The notes under the pieces: model-generated | What the model was told of the DNA's origin: nothing | The model's input: the letters and a program-made list of their open reading frames with translations, nothing else | The model's database searches: none | Shown here: one piece after another, positions 1 to 13,700 of the stretch | How the letters are laid out: the number at the start of each line of letters is the position of its first letter | Numbering within the stretch: position 1 is the first letter of the stretch | From: Bostrychus sinensis | Lineage: Eukaryota; Chordata; Actinopteri; Gobiiformes; Eleotridae | Length of the DNA: 64,000 nucleotides | Assembly (NCBI GenBank): GCA_020698575.1 | Contig: CM036254.1 | Span: forward strand, 35,089,393 to 35,153,392 | Direction: 5' to 3' | Position numbers and translations under genes: made by a program

Positions 1-1562
1 CATAGCCATAAGGCTGTTGTTTTTTGAAGTTTTTTGGCAACTGTGATCTTGCCAGAGTCCAGTTGTGTCTTGACAGCAAGTGGCATCTTTTTTTCCAATT
101 TTTGTTCACGTAATCTCTGGACATTTTGAACTTTGTAACAGTAAGCACGTGCTGCAAACCAAGGCTTTGTAAAACTGTACGCGACTGAATTTTAACCCGA
201 TCAAATCTTTTGAAACTTGACAATTTGTAGCCTAATATGTTTTAAAATGCTTTATTGTCATTAATATTACTACTGACTTACTCTGAATCTGTCCCTCCCT
301 TGTAGTTGACTTTTGGTTCACCACGTGCGCACATGATCCACTATAGAGGCAGTTTATCCATCTCATGCTGGAGCCTGATAGAGCTGTCTCTCCCCTGTTC
401 CACACTCTGTCCCAGGCCTAACCACAGCCTGGGACACCTCTGTAGCCTCCTGTCTTTAAATTGTTTAGGTTTAGCGTTGGCCGTTTAAAGGTTGGCACAC
501 CAGACGTGCTGGCGCTCGACCCCGCGTCACTTCGCCCCTTTTCTATTTGGATGCGGCACCGCAGCTGAAAACACATGCTCCCCCGCCACTTCTATCAGTT
601 TCACGTGACAGCACGGCGACACAGAGCGGGGCAGAGACTGTGGTGGATCAGAGTAGGTTTAAATTGAGTGGAGCCGTGACTCCTGATCCGATGACTGAAA
701 ATAAGTTGCCCCAAACATAAGAAATCTTTCACTTTTGCGTTGACAGTTAGGTCTAATTCCCGTCCAATAATAAGACTTTTTTCAGCGTGAGAAATGCGAG
801 GTGTGGCGTGTGAGAGAGGTGAGATGCGTGTCTCACGGTGAATGCGTGAGACTTGAGAGCCCTGCTAATGGCACTGCCGCATTATCAGACCGGACTGGCT
901 GGTATCCTTACAAGTAACTGCACAGTATGAGGTACTAGCTGGGGGAAAATAACATTTGATTAGCTGGGGGAAAATGTCCGTTTACCGGTCGAAAAAAGGG
1001 GATTGCGGAAACCCTGGTTAGTTTATAGTTTTCAGCGAAATTCTAACCCGTAGTCTGTTCCTCTGAGGCAGACGGAGATGGAGAGAGAGGGATTGAACGA
1101 GCGAAGCAACGCGGGTGAACGTAAAAAGTTTATTTAGTATCTTTTAGTGTATTATTCACTAACCTTTTGAATCCTCCACTAAAGAAAACAACTGTGAGTC
1201 TTTATATTCGTTGATTTATCTTGCGAACGCTACTAAAAACACCAGCCTCCTCCTCCATGTTGGCTAATGTTTTGGTTGTGCTCAGCCTCAAACAGAGCAT
1301 AGGATCATGGTCTATGTAGTTCTCTTTGCGTTTTACCATGCTGCTGCAACTAAACTATGCATTTTTGATACTGTAACGAGACCACAACAATATTGAGAGG
1401 CTTTTGCTATCGCCAATACATCCTACTGAATACAATTCTTGAATCTTGGGGAACACAGAGGTCAGTGCTGGAGGAAAAGTGCTGCCATGTGCCTGTACAA
1501 ATGTATATTTTGGACAAGATATGTTGGATAAAGCTCTTGCATATACAGCTTATTAGGCTTAC
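1..1562 (-). other. itsn1 intron after SH3B (partial)
   Basis: No exon-like match to SH3C or the preceding linker was found on the minus strand here. The sequence is AT-rich in parts, with a short repeat of agctgggggaaaat at about 939-975. I see nothing else supported. Confidence 0.5.
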
Positions 1563-1717
1563 CTTGAGTTTTTGAGTTTTGGTTGTGATGTGCCACCAAC
1601 TGAAGCTTGCATATTGGCAGAGATGAGTTTGACATAACTTTTGGGAAACCAGCCTCTCTGTCCTGACTGTAGCTCACCTAACCACCACATATCCTGCTGT
1701 TCCAACACTGTAATTAT
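1563..1717 (-). CDS. itsn1: itsn1 coding exon 24 (second half of SH3B)
   Basis: This 155-nt exon encodes IITVLEQQDMWWLGELQSGQ then RGWFPKSYVKLIS, the SH3 Trp-Trp and Pro..Tyr elements. A linker follows that differs from human. Acceptor tgacag follows a poly-T tract, and the donor is gtaagc. It ends with two bases of a codon, so the next exon lies outside the window. Confidence 0.94.
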
Positions 1718-4700
1718 CTGTCACATAAAAAAAAAAAACACATTCAATTTAGGTGTATTTAAGTCTTCTGCTTTAAAATAATGACTGCAAAAGTTTGACA
1801 GAGAGTTTTGCCTCATTTTTGTTGAAGTTCAGGTGGTTGTCTTTCTTGGCTCTCCATGGATACAAAGCTTGAGCCTGAAGACCCTCCACTTTCTCTCCCT
1901 TTACAACAGATAGAGATAACAGGAGTTAACAGTATCATTTAAACTGACATCACTGTTGTCTTGTTACACATTACCTGTCCGAGCACAGGGGAAGGGGAGG
2001 AGCCTGTAGTCATTGTGGCAGGTGTGAAGGCAGAGCGCTGGCGTAGCTGGGCTGAAGGGACACCGAGTGAAGGGTTCTGTGGAGTGGAAGATGAGGGCCA
2101 AGCATCCCACCCCTCACTGTCAGGCTGGCTGCCTGCATTTGAGGGCCATCTAACAAGGCGCAAGCAAAATTAATAGTAACGATTTTTACTTGAGCTTGTG
2201 TGTAAAATTTGTTGTGCACTTACGTGGTACTAAAGTCTGCCCAATTGCTGTTTGAGGACGATGTAGAGGAGGTCTGTCCCGGAGCTGGGGGAGGTGTGGT
2301 TAATGGCTGCTGAGCTGAAGTGGGTGTGGCCGACGCGGCACCACGCAAACTAACAGGTGCTTCACTGTCAGGTATACGCTCCGCGTAATTGGCTGGAAAC
2401 CAACCGGTGCGTCCCCGGAGCTCGCCTCCCAGCCACCCAGGCTCACCTGTCTGGGACTCATCCACCTGTCAGACACACGCTAGGTCAGACACGCTTATAC
2501 ATACAGGGTAGTGCTATATGCAGCGTTTCCTTCATATTCAGATGAGCCCATGGGGGTCAATGTTCTACCACCAGTTTTGGGGATTTTTCTAAAATATTTT
2601 ACAATTTCATGTTTTTATTGTGTTTCTCATTATTATATTGGTGTAAAAATATTCCATAATATTCAATATTCCATTTTACATAATAATGAAAAAAAAGTCA
2701 TTCTTCCCTTTTCAAGAGGCAAACTATAAAAAATACATGGAGACTGTATAATTTTGATTATTATTATTTACAAGTTAAAGGTTCTGTAAGCAGTATATAT
2801 TCATATACATATTTCATATCCACGTGTCCCCATATATGAAATGAACAGCTGCTTTATTCACAATAAAAAAATATTTACAATAATGGGCATGTTTCTGTTT
2901 ACATTTTTTGTTTTCACGCCCTGTATTGCCAATCGTCCAATCAGAAAAGCGGAAAGCCTGGCAACCCACAGACCATTGCTTTGATTTAGACTGAAGTACA
3001 GTTTTCAAACCAGGAGAGCGTATATGCTGCTTTCAGTACCTTTAATAATTTATTTTACAATTATGCTATAAGTGAGATAGCGTTAAAGTTAGTTTTAGAC
3101 TATAGGGAATTAAATTAGATTATGGTGGGCCGCCATAGCCCTCTGAATGGGAAACGTGCTGTATGACAATCTGTTTTCAGTGAGGGAAACATATAACAAT
3201 TGAAATCTTAAAACCAAATGCAAGGTAATCAGCATTTTATTTTACTAAGCAAACTAAAATGTGTCTGTCTCATTCCATTTACAAACACAATGAGGTGACT
3301 GTCCAAAACCAACACATATTTTTATATGTTGTAAAGAGGATTTATCTAATCAAGAATATTTGTTGTTCAATTCATTTATCCTCAACTAATGATAATAGAA
3401 ACATAATCATAGATAGTATACAACACTCTTCTGCTGTCCCAACCTGAACGTGAGTCTAATGCCTCTACTGTTACGTACTGAATAATACCATATACAAATT
3501 CTGAAAACATAAAGTAAACAGCACTATACCTCATGGTCTTGCTTTTTTTTTATAGTTTTACTATCATATTCCACAGAATGCAATAGAATGCAACAACACA
3601 GTTGTATGTGTGCACATACTGTAGATGTGTGTGCCAACATGAACACTGCTCATGGAACGTACACAAACATTCAAGTCATGTGGAGAAGTTCACTGCATGG
3701 CAAATAGCACATGCATGAACAGGTTCTAATATCAGGATTAGAAAGCCATCCATTCACAGCAAATGACTGAACATGGGGATGACAGATGAGCAGTGGCTTG
3801 TGATTTGTCGACAGACAACACTGGCCAAGAACTTACCCATTCCCCTTTCACCTTCAGGTCGCACAGCAGGGCAGAAAACAAACTGTTAATCCACAGCACA
3901 CAGTTGTGCACACACAAGGTGCATTTACAAACCCTTAATGTTCTCTTAAGGCACTGACACACAAACATGAGCAGCCAGTACTTGTTTGATGAAACTGCTA
4001 TTTAAGGCTTTAGCCGACAATTGTATTCAAATGACACAATAGTTTTCTGACAGTGTGGGTTACATAGATGAGGAGTGTATGTGTTCCCTACCATAATCAC
4101 ATCTCCTGGAGCAATACTGATTTCGTCGTGGCTGCGAGCCTCAAAGGGATATAGAGCCCTGTAGTAGACCACCTTTACTGTCTGCTGATCGAATCCACTC
4201 GCAGAGGGCTTCTGCTCAAAAAGGCTGGGTGCACAAGTCTTCTCTGCTAAAAAGAAATCAAATAATAGTAACTCAAGAGAGTCTGCATGGGTGGGGGTGG
4301 GGGTGCCTCAATAAACCGCAATAAATTTACCACAGACATTTGTATGGCAACTGTATGGTAGGAAACAGTTACTTTGTATATGACTTGATCAGAGGCATAA
4401 CTACAAATATGACACAGGAAAGCACAAGACCTTTGCTGTTATTATTACCTACAACTTCTGCTATCCTTTCAGCTTTTCCCTTCTGGGTCCACTACAGCGC
4501 ACTGATTTTGCATACTGATTTGGCATAGGTTTTACAACGAATGCCCTTCCTAAAACAACCCACTACATTTATCTGGGCTTGGGACCGTCACAAGGAGTAC
4601 AATGGCTTGTGACCTCTTTTGGCTGGATGTACTATTCCCTGTTACTACAACTAATAATAATAATAATAATAATACCTGCTGTTGCCCAGGGATCAGCGGG

Positions 4701-7700
4701 TTGGCTGAACAGCTTGCTGAGTTTGTCTTGCATGTCCTTTTTGCCTCTGGCCTCATCCTCCTTGTCTTCCTTGGCACCTTTCCTACCCTCCTCTTCCTCC
4801 TCCATGACTCTCCTTTTCCGCTCGTCTTCTTCCTGAGTGATTCTGTTAAGCCAACCATGTGGCCCAGGGGCTGGGAGCACAGGGCTGGGAGCCTTTGCTG
4901 CCATGTCATCCCTCCAAGACGTGCCTTCATCTGATGACAACCTGCAACAAGTATTATGGATAGATTTTGTACTGCATATACTGTATAAAGTACAAACAGA
5001 CACAACACATTAGGCAGTACAATGCTACTCTGTTCTACATGGATTACTATTCAAGAGTTTTAGCAGCACAGCAGTGTTTAAACCAAGATCAAGACAAGTT
5101 ACCGATTTGTCTGTCGATGTTTGTGACACATATTAAAGTCAGCCAAATTCTGCAGGAACATGATCCTGGGACTCACCCTATTCAGCACAATTAAGAACAT
5201 ATTTATGAGTAAATGTGTTTGTCTTGAGCTCCGAAGTCTGCAGAAGCACGGATTTATTTATGTTCAATTCTCCATTTTTTTGCCCATGAGAGCCATGTTG
5301 ACGTCTGGTGGCAGGAAGCAAGATGGCAGCTGACACAGAGGCCATTTTACTCCAGTTTACTGCTCTATAGTTTTGTGTTCTCTAGTTACTGTTTTAGGTA
5401 TTCACGAGAGTTTACCAGAGATTTAAATCAGGTCAAAAAGGGGAGTGGCCTTTATGACACCCAACTACGTTCATTTTAAGGCCAGAGTGGGCAGGTTCAT
5501 CGTGGTAAAAGTGCTGAGACATTTAATTTGTAGGAGCTCAGTGGGAAGAAAATTCCACAGGGAGGAAGCCCAGATAGAAAAAGCCCGGTCCCCGTTGGTG
5601 GCAAACTTGGTTTTGGGCACCACCAGCAGGGCCTCACTGGGCCTAAGTGCTCGAGCCGGGACATATGGTGTTCAAGATTGTACTGTACTGTGGCAGTGGG
5701 TAGCGGTGGGGGAGAGGCTCAGTGAAGCCACAACAACAGAAAAAGAACTAAATGAGTGAATTTTGTTTTTGAAAAAAAAGGCCTTTCTAATAGTTCTATT
5801 GTTTTTAAACATATAACAGAAACAAACACAAATCGAAGAGAACACAAAAGCATAAGACACACATCTTTAAAACCAAAATGTGGCGCTCCGGCGACCTCTG
5901 CCAGATCCCAGCATTTTTGTGCCAGGTGAAAAAGTTTGCACAATAAGTGTCTAGTCTCCAGTGGGCCGAGGAAGCACCCCCTTCCAGAGGCAAACCATAA
6001 AGGAATAGCACAAGGTCCAGTGAGATCGCTCAGTGTGGTACAGTGCTCTTAGAGAGGCACAGCCCAACAGTGGCGCAACTGTATTACTAGTTTTTTAATT
6101 GTCATGATGATTAATGAGACGTAATGCACAATTCCTCCTACTAACACATTGTTGCCCTTAATATGGCCAACAGAGGCATTGTTAAAACAGAGTATTTGGG
6201 TTCTTCAAGTCCACTGTACCTGGTGTCCTGCACCTCTGAAGACTTTCTCTCTGTGTGAATATGAGAGAGACTGTGTGCGTGCAGGTGGGGATCTTCTTCC
6301 ACTTCCTTCTGCTTCATCTTTTGTTGGCGGCTATGGATTTCCCTCAGCTCCTGCAAAGCATGGTGGGAGACAAGAGGGAATAGGTGAGGACCAAGTGGGA
6401 TCAGAGAACTGACTGCTGCAAAGGACCATCAACATCATGAACCACGACAACAACAGCCATACAGTCTGCGTTAGTCAGATGATCAAGCTCCACCCCTTCA
6501 CTGAGAATCCTACTGTGGTACAGTACTGAGTGTGGAGTAGTTGACACAGTAATAATGAAAAGACAATCTTTTTTACCAGTGTTTGTAAAATGTGTTTGAC
6601 TGACCTTGTGCAGCTCCAATTCTAAGGCTTCTACACATTTGCTAATGGTATGCAGGTTGTGCCATTGCTTTGTTTAGAGTCATCGGTATATGCCTAAATT
6701 AAGTTCAGTATGTAACACATGGCTTCAGTACATTTGGAAGAGAAACTCCAGCAATATGTAAAAAGAAAGCTTAGGGGAAAAAAAGTTATTCTTGTTGATG
6801 ACTCAATTTAGTGCCCGTTGCTAGTACTACTAAATTCTAATCATAAATAATAAAATACAATAAAAATACTTCTATTTCACTTTCTATTTTTGTACAAATA
6901 TTAACTTTGTAACTGTCCTGGGCACATCTCTGTCCATGATGGGAGTAGATCCTCCTTCTTTAGTTCTTCTTGAGGTTTCTCTTTTGTCCCATGGCTGGCT
7001 GTTTTGGAGGTGTTCCTCTCCCTGATGAAGGCTTAAAGACAGGTTTGTCAATTTCTGCAAGACAGGTTTGTCAATTTCTGTAAAGCCCACAGAGGAAACT
7101 TATGTATAATGTAATAATAATAATAAGCACACGTATTGAAATAAGCTAAAGGGGCAGAGCTTGCGAGAACTATGTTTGAGGAAGGTGTTAGTTAAAACAG
7201 TCAAGGTGTCTGAGGATTTCTGAGGAGCCATGAGAAACTACTGGGCCATCAGAACATGTACTACAAGTGTTTCAGCCAAAGACCAGCATAAGAAAACCCA
7301 TGAGCAAACCATTCAGAGCAGAGCATGACAGAAATGAATATGAGAAACTCCTGACCACCATAACACCAAAATCAAACACAAGACAGTAAAACACACAATA
7401 TTCTAACACACTGAGAGATCTTCAGAAAACACATAGCCCATAGCATTTAAGTGTAATGTACACAAAGTCACTCATATGGCTAACCTCTGACAATCCTTTT
7501 AGCTATGCTTTAACTTACTTGCCTAGTTAGCTGTTTGGGAAGTGAGATTGTTCAGGGAAAGGAAACTAAAAGGGTAACAGAGAGCAAAAGAGAGCAAGAG
7601 AGAGAAAAGACAACCCAGAAGGAAGGCAGGACAGGCACAGTAAAAGGGTTGTGGACCTGTATAACGCAGTCTAGCCGAGCCAGACACACCCGGACAGCTG

Positions 7701-10700
7701 ATACACAGAGGTGTAGCTCTTTCTGCGGCTCGCACTGCAACACACATTCAAACACACTACTTCACTCCTTCATTGAGGCCCTAATGTCTATGTTTTAACA
7801 AGTGTTTTGACTGATGCTGGTAACAGGAATCAAACCGCCAAACTTCCAGTCTCTGTCTACTGCTTAATAAGGATGTGTATACTAAGATCCGTACATTAAG
7901 CTGAGGTAAACTAGATATTAGCAACATTTGAATTACCTTGTGAATGTTATAAATTTAAAATAGATAAAAAAATGCATGTTTTGTGAAGGTCTGGTAAGAC
8001 TAATATATGCGCCTATGAATAATAATTTATTATAATGCAGTGGTTTATAGCAGAGTGGTTTTAAAAGTATGGAACGAGCCCCCACTGGGGGGTGCAAGAG
8101 TACATGAGAGCATCACTGGACAGGAGAAGAAAAGGGGTGAAAATGTAACAAATGTAAATAACATGTAAGCAAGCATATGGGGGTGAAACAATTTGTAGTA
8201 CATAGAGCAAGAGACGAAAGGAGGGTAACAAATGAACATGTTCAGAATATTGCAGGAATTTCTGATATTCATTATTTTATAATACCTATACATACATACA
8301 GTGGGGCAAAAAAGTATTTAGTCAGCCACCAATTGTACAGGCCTGTAATTTTCATCATAGGTATACCACAACTATGAGAGACAAAATGAAAAAAAAAATC
8401 CAGAAAATCACATTGTCTGATTTTTAAAGAATTTATTTGCAATTTATGGTGGAAAATAAGTATTTGGTCAATAACAAACAAGCAAGATTTGTGTCTCTCA
8501 CAGAGCCTGTAACTTCTTCTGTAAGAGGCTCCTCTGTCCTCCACTCGTTACCTGTATTAATGGCACCTGTTTGAACTGGTTATCTATATAAAAGACACCT
8601 GTCCACAACCTCAAACAGTCCCACTCCAAACTCCACTATGGCCAAGACCAAAGAGCTGTCAAAGGACACCAGAAACTAAATTGTAGACCTGCACCAGGCT
8701 GGGAAGACTGAATCTGCAATAGGTAAGCAGCTTGGTGTGAAGAAATCAACTGTGGGAGCAATTATTAGGAAATGGAAGACATACAAGACCACTGATAATC
8801 TCCCTCCATCTGGGGCTGCCCGCAAGATCTCACCCCGTGGTCAAAATGATCACAAGAACGGTGAGCAAAAATCCCAGAACCACACGGGGGACCTAGTGAA
8901 TGACCTGCAGAGAGCTGGGACCAAAGTAACAAAGGCTACCATCAGTAACGCACTACGCCGCCAGGGACTCAAATCCTGCAGTGCCAGACGTGTCCCCTGC
9001 TAAAGCCAGTACATGTGCAGGCCCGTCTGAAGTTTGCTAGAGAGCATTTGGATGATCCAGAAGAGGATTGGGAGAATGTCATATGGTCAGATGAAACCAA
9101 AATAGAACTTTTTGGTAAAAACTCTACTCGTCATGTTTGGAGGAGAAAGAATGCTGAGTTGCATCCAAAGAACACCATACCTACTGTAAAGCATGGGGGT
9201 GGGGACATCATGCTTTGGGGCTGTTTTTCAGCAAAGAGACCAGGATAACTGATCCGTGTAAAGGAAAGAATGAATGGGGCCATGTATCGTCAGATTTTAA
9301 GTGAAAACCTCCTTCCATCAGCAAGGACATTGAAGATGAAACGTGGCTGGGTCTTTCAGCAGGACAATGATCCCAAACACACTGCCCGGGTAACGAAGGA
9401 GTGGCTTCGTAAGAAGCATTTCAAGGTCCTGGAGTGGCCTAGCCAGTCTCCAGATCTCAACCCCATAGAAAATCTTTGGAGGGAGTTGAAAGTCCGTGTT
9501 GCCCAGCGACAGCCCCAAAACATCACTGCTCTAGAGGAGATCTGCATAGAGGAATGGGCCAAAATACCAGCAACAGTTTGTGAAAACCTTGTGAAGACTT
9601 ACAGAAAACGTTTGATCTCTGTCATTGCCAACAAAGGGTATATAACAAAGTACTGAGATGAACTTTTGTTATTGACCAAATACTTATTTTCCACCATAAT
9701 TTGCAAATAAATTCCTTTAAAAATCAGATTGTGTGATTTTCTGGATTTTTTTTTCTCATTTTGTCTTTCATAGTTGAAGGTATACCTATGATGAAAATTA
9801 CAGGCCTCTCTCATCTTTTTAAGTGGGAGAACTTGCACAATTGGTGACTGACTAAATACTTTTTTGCCCCACTGTACGCACAGACTCTGTATGTAGGGCT
9901 ATGGTATACATATAATTAATTTGACCACATTTAAAAAAAAAAAAAAAAATCCCTTTTTTAAAATCATATTTTCTTTCTTTAAGCACTGTACTCTCCTCTG
10001 TGTTGTGGCTAATGCTGCTGCTAGCTACAAAGCAGCTTTAATACTGTACAGTATGAGCTTAATCACTTTTAACATAACAAGACTCTGTATGATGTATAAA
10101 ATATTAGACTTTTGAAGCAGAGAGGGAGACATTTATTTATTATTTATTTCACTTAATTTACTCTTGTACTCTTCACTTACAGTGAAAAAAGTTTGTTAGT
10201 AAAATAATGACATAGGAGGCTGTTCACTAGACATTACAGGGTGGTGAGCATGGCCTCTAGCCTGTCTGTTAGATCACAGAAACCAATAGCACACCATTCA
10301 GGATTAAATGCCTGCATTAGAGGAGCAAAGTGAGGCACACAGGAACACAAAAATATGATTGGGCGTTAAACAAAGCACACACTAGCAGGTTAGAAGTTTG
10401 ACACATCAGTATGATGGCTAACTGCTGATTCAGCTCACAAGAAAATGCTACATTGGTTTTGTGTTGTACTGTTCAGGAGATTGACAAGTCTATGTATATA
10501 ATCTCAAAAGTGCAGTACAACCTCAGACCAGCAGTGGCAGTGTGCACTACCTGTCTCCCTCTCTGCTCGTCCTCAAGCTGGCGACGCAGGGCCTCTATCC
10601 TGGCACAGTGGTTGGCATAGAACTCACAGAGAGACTGGTATAAGCAAAAAAGCAAATGTCCAAGGGGAAAGAGAGATACAAAAGTAGACAATAAAAGGAA

Positions 10701-13700
10701 GGATTCATTAAGCATTTAACAAAGAATATAAAGAGATTAGAGAAAAGGCTGAGAACAGAATGAAGAGGATCAGAAAACAGTCTGAGAGTAGAGGGAAGAG
10801 GGTTAGAGAACAGGCTGAGAGTAGAGTGAAGAGTGACAATGAGGTTCCTTTTTGAAGGAATGTTCCCACTAGCCTCCTGGAAACACTCGCATCAAGCATG
10901 CCGAAACAAATTTTTTAAGTGATTAACAAGAACGGTGAAGTTAGTAGTCCTTTTTGAAAGTTTTATTTCTATGGTCTTAAACTTTTGATCAGCTGATGAA
11001 CGGCCTATTTTAGTTTAATTGTTTTTCAAAAAATTGCTAGCTCAAAATTTGTCTTTCTCCCATTTCTTCTTTTTGCATTTGAAGCACTACTTAAGATCCA
11101 GAACAGTGCAAAATGTAAATTTTTGCAATTTCTCAACTGGTCTTAAAATTTTGATCAGGTTCATTCATTCATTCTCTTCCCGCTTTTTCCCGTTAGGGGT
11201 CGCGGGTGACTGGAGCCTATCCCAGTAACTTTGGGCCATAGGCAGGGTACACCCTGGACCAGGGCCAGCTTGTCACAGGGCTGAGACAGAGACAAACACA
11301 GACAGACAACCATTCACTCTCACATTCATTCACTAGGGGTAATTTTTAGAGTCACCAATTCACCTAACACATGCATTTCTTTGGACGGTGGGAGGAAGCC
11401 GGAGAGATCCCATGGTAACATGGGGAGGATATGAAGACTCCACCCAGAGAGTTCGTGTGATGGTGTGTTGGTCAACCTGGGGCTCGAACCCACGATCTCC
11501 TTACTGGAAGGTGAGAATGCTCTGCCACCGTGCACCTCCATTTTTTCTGATCAGGTGTGTATTATATGTATGTAGTTGTCCTAAATGTATGTCATGCAGA
11601 ATGCAATGCTCATTTGTGTCTTTTGACCTTCTTTAGGTCATTTTTTTGGGGGGACTTGGACCTTTCAACTCAATATGATGCTGAGCTACCCAACACTACC
11701 TATGCAGTAGGACAAACTGACTTTACCCTTGTTCCTTCTATGGAGACTTAAGATGTTGATTTTGTCTTTTTCCCTTTTGTGTGGTAACATGAACTGATAT
11801 TGTGGACTATGGACATTTGCCACACATTCACTCATACATGCTTTAATATTGAATATTTATTTCAACTGTTAATACAAATACTATTTTGCTTCATGTTTTT
11901 TTCTTCCTATTTTCTGTTTTAATTTATTCATTATACACAGGTCTTGTGTTTTTATTTGCACCCTTGGCCTCCTTTGAAGAGCAGTCTTCTGATGCTGCTA
12001 ATTGTAATAACACATTAATAATCCATAGTCAACTACTAGCCCAAATGTATTAAATCAGTTTAAGTTAAAATAAGCAGTCTAGAAATAAAACATACAACAA
12101 TAACATCTACTGTAGTTTATAACCTATAGTACACTGATACATTAAGCAGTGTGTCTGCACCCCATGCCTCTGGACCAGTTACAGCAGTTAAAATGGAACT
12201 AGTTAAAGATTACTAGTTACTCTTTTAAAAAGTAATATATTACCTTACTTTTACTTGTTATATGCTTTAATAAATATAAAAAAACATAACAGAGTGGTAG
12301 AATGAAAACAACCTTTGAATCATAGTATATAAGCCCAATTCATCTAGAAATTAGTAAAGTAATATCTGATGAGGAACGGTGCTAAAGTAGTTACATGTGT
12401 TTTAACACATGTATGTGTTAAAGCCGTACTCAGTAACTCTGCTACAGTTCAGAGTAAAGCACTATTGTAAATACTAACAAGCCCAGTTGACTCCTGTGTG
12501 ACCTCTCGCTTGTTTTTACTTTCGTTTTCCCCTCCACCTATCTGTACAAAGTTTTTTGTTCCATTTTGCAGCTCTGGCACGCCGAAAATCTCTGAAAGTA
12601 TCAAACCCTGGCTCCCCAGGCCACGGAGAAGCACCTGCGGGTTGAGCCTTCTTTTTGGCATATTCAGCGTGTGCCTTGCTGTGTGCCTCAACAATTTTTT
12701 AGCAGTTAGGAAACAAAAGCACCTCTCGGCTGTTGGGGCGGGGGGGATACGCCTCCATCCTCCAATACGCACCACAGGTCACTCGGCTATAGAGCTAAAA
12801 CTACTAAAACTAGCACTGATGCTTCTATAGAGTAACACTTATGCATGGACATTGCAGCAACAAAGCACTGGAGTACAGTACAGTAGATAAAGTCGCTCCT
12901 CGTGGGATCCACACCACGGACTTATGGCAGGAGTTGGTCTGTGGCCGTGTCTGTTCTATGTCTGATTCTTCTTGTTTGTGCTAAAAAAGCTCAATGTTAG
13001 CACACTGCAGACTAATTAAACATCAATCATCAGTATTTATGTCACCTTGAACTAGTGCCCAGAACACACTTCATTCTCCCCAGGACTAAAAAAATAAAAT
13101 AAACTTTTCTCTCCATCTGCATGCCCCAGTGCTATGTGCGTTTGGACTCACGCACGTTGTCTAATCATCATTTTGTGCAGAGCATTATGTATCTGTGTGT
13201 AAATTAAGGCATTGCCTTTTAGTTTTATTCACTCACTAATGTGCAGAATGACCTATAGCCGGGAATTTTCAAACACTGCCGTCCAAACTGACTGGCAAAA
13301 TAAAAGTCTGGCAGAACCTCTGCTCCCCATGTCTGGGTGAGTTTTCCTCTGTGTACTCCAGTTTCCCCATCGATTTAAACCATGCACCATAGGCTAATCC
13401 TCCAGTTAGGTACTTCTGACCAGGATCCTGGCTTTAAATCTGGAGATGGGTCCCGTGCGGCGCAATGCAGTTGCCCACTTCTCCTGACAGGTTGCCCCAA
13501 TGGCACTGAAGGATGGGTCAAATGCAGAGAACAAATTTCCCTATGAGATGATAAAGTGTAGTTAATCTTATAACTCTAACCCCCTAACCCTAAGGAAGAA
13601 AAACACCACAATGAGAGGAAAAATAATGTCCACACTGACAAGAAACATATTATTGTATGAATAATGATAATAATAATCAGCCACAATACGTTTGATCCAG

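Noticed and set aside
3738..3968. 76-codon ORF containing LKVKGEWVSS
   Set aside because: The ORF is a read-through of both introns around the 15-nt microexon. Only VKGEW is coding.
4550..5008. 152-codon minus-strand ORF and plus-strand ORFs at 4579-4934
   Set aside because: These are other-frame shadows of itsn1 coding exon 18.
11460..11540. tRNA-like word ctcgaacccacgatctcc
   Set aside because: It resembles a B-box or T-arm, but no tRNA cloverleaf can be drawn. It is part of repeat R1.
12449..12830. Opposed ORFs of 108 and 110 codons
   Set aside because: They overlap on both strands in an intron with no recognisable protein. They are probably within a decayed repeat.
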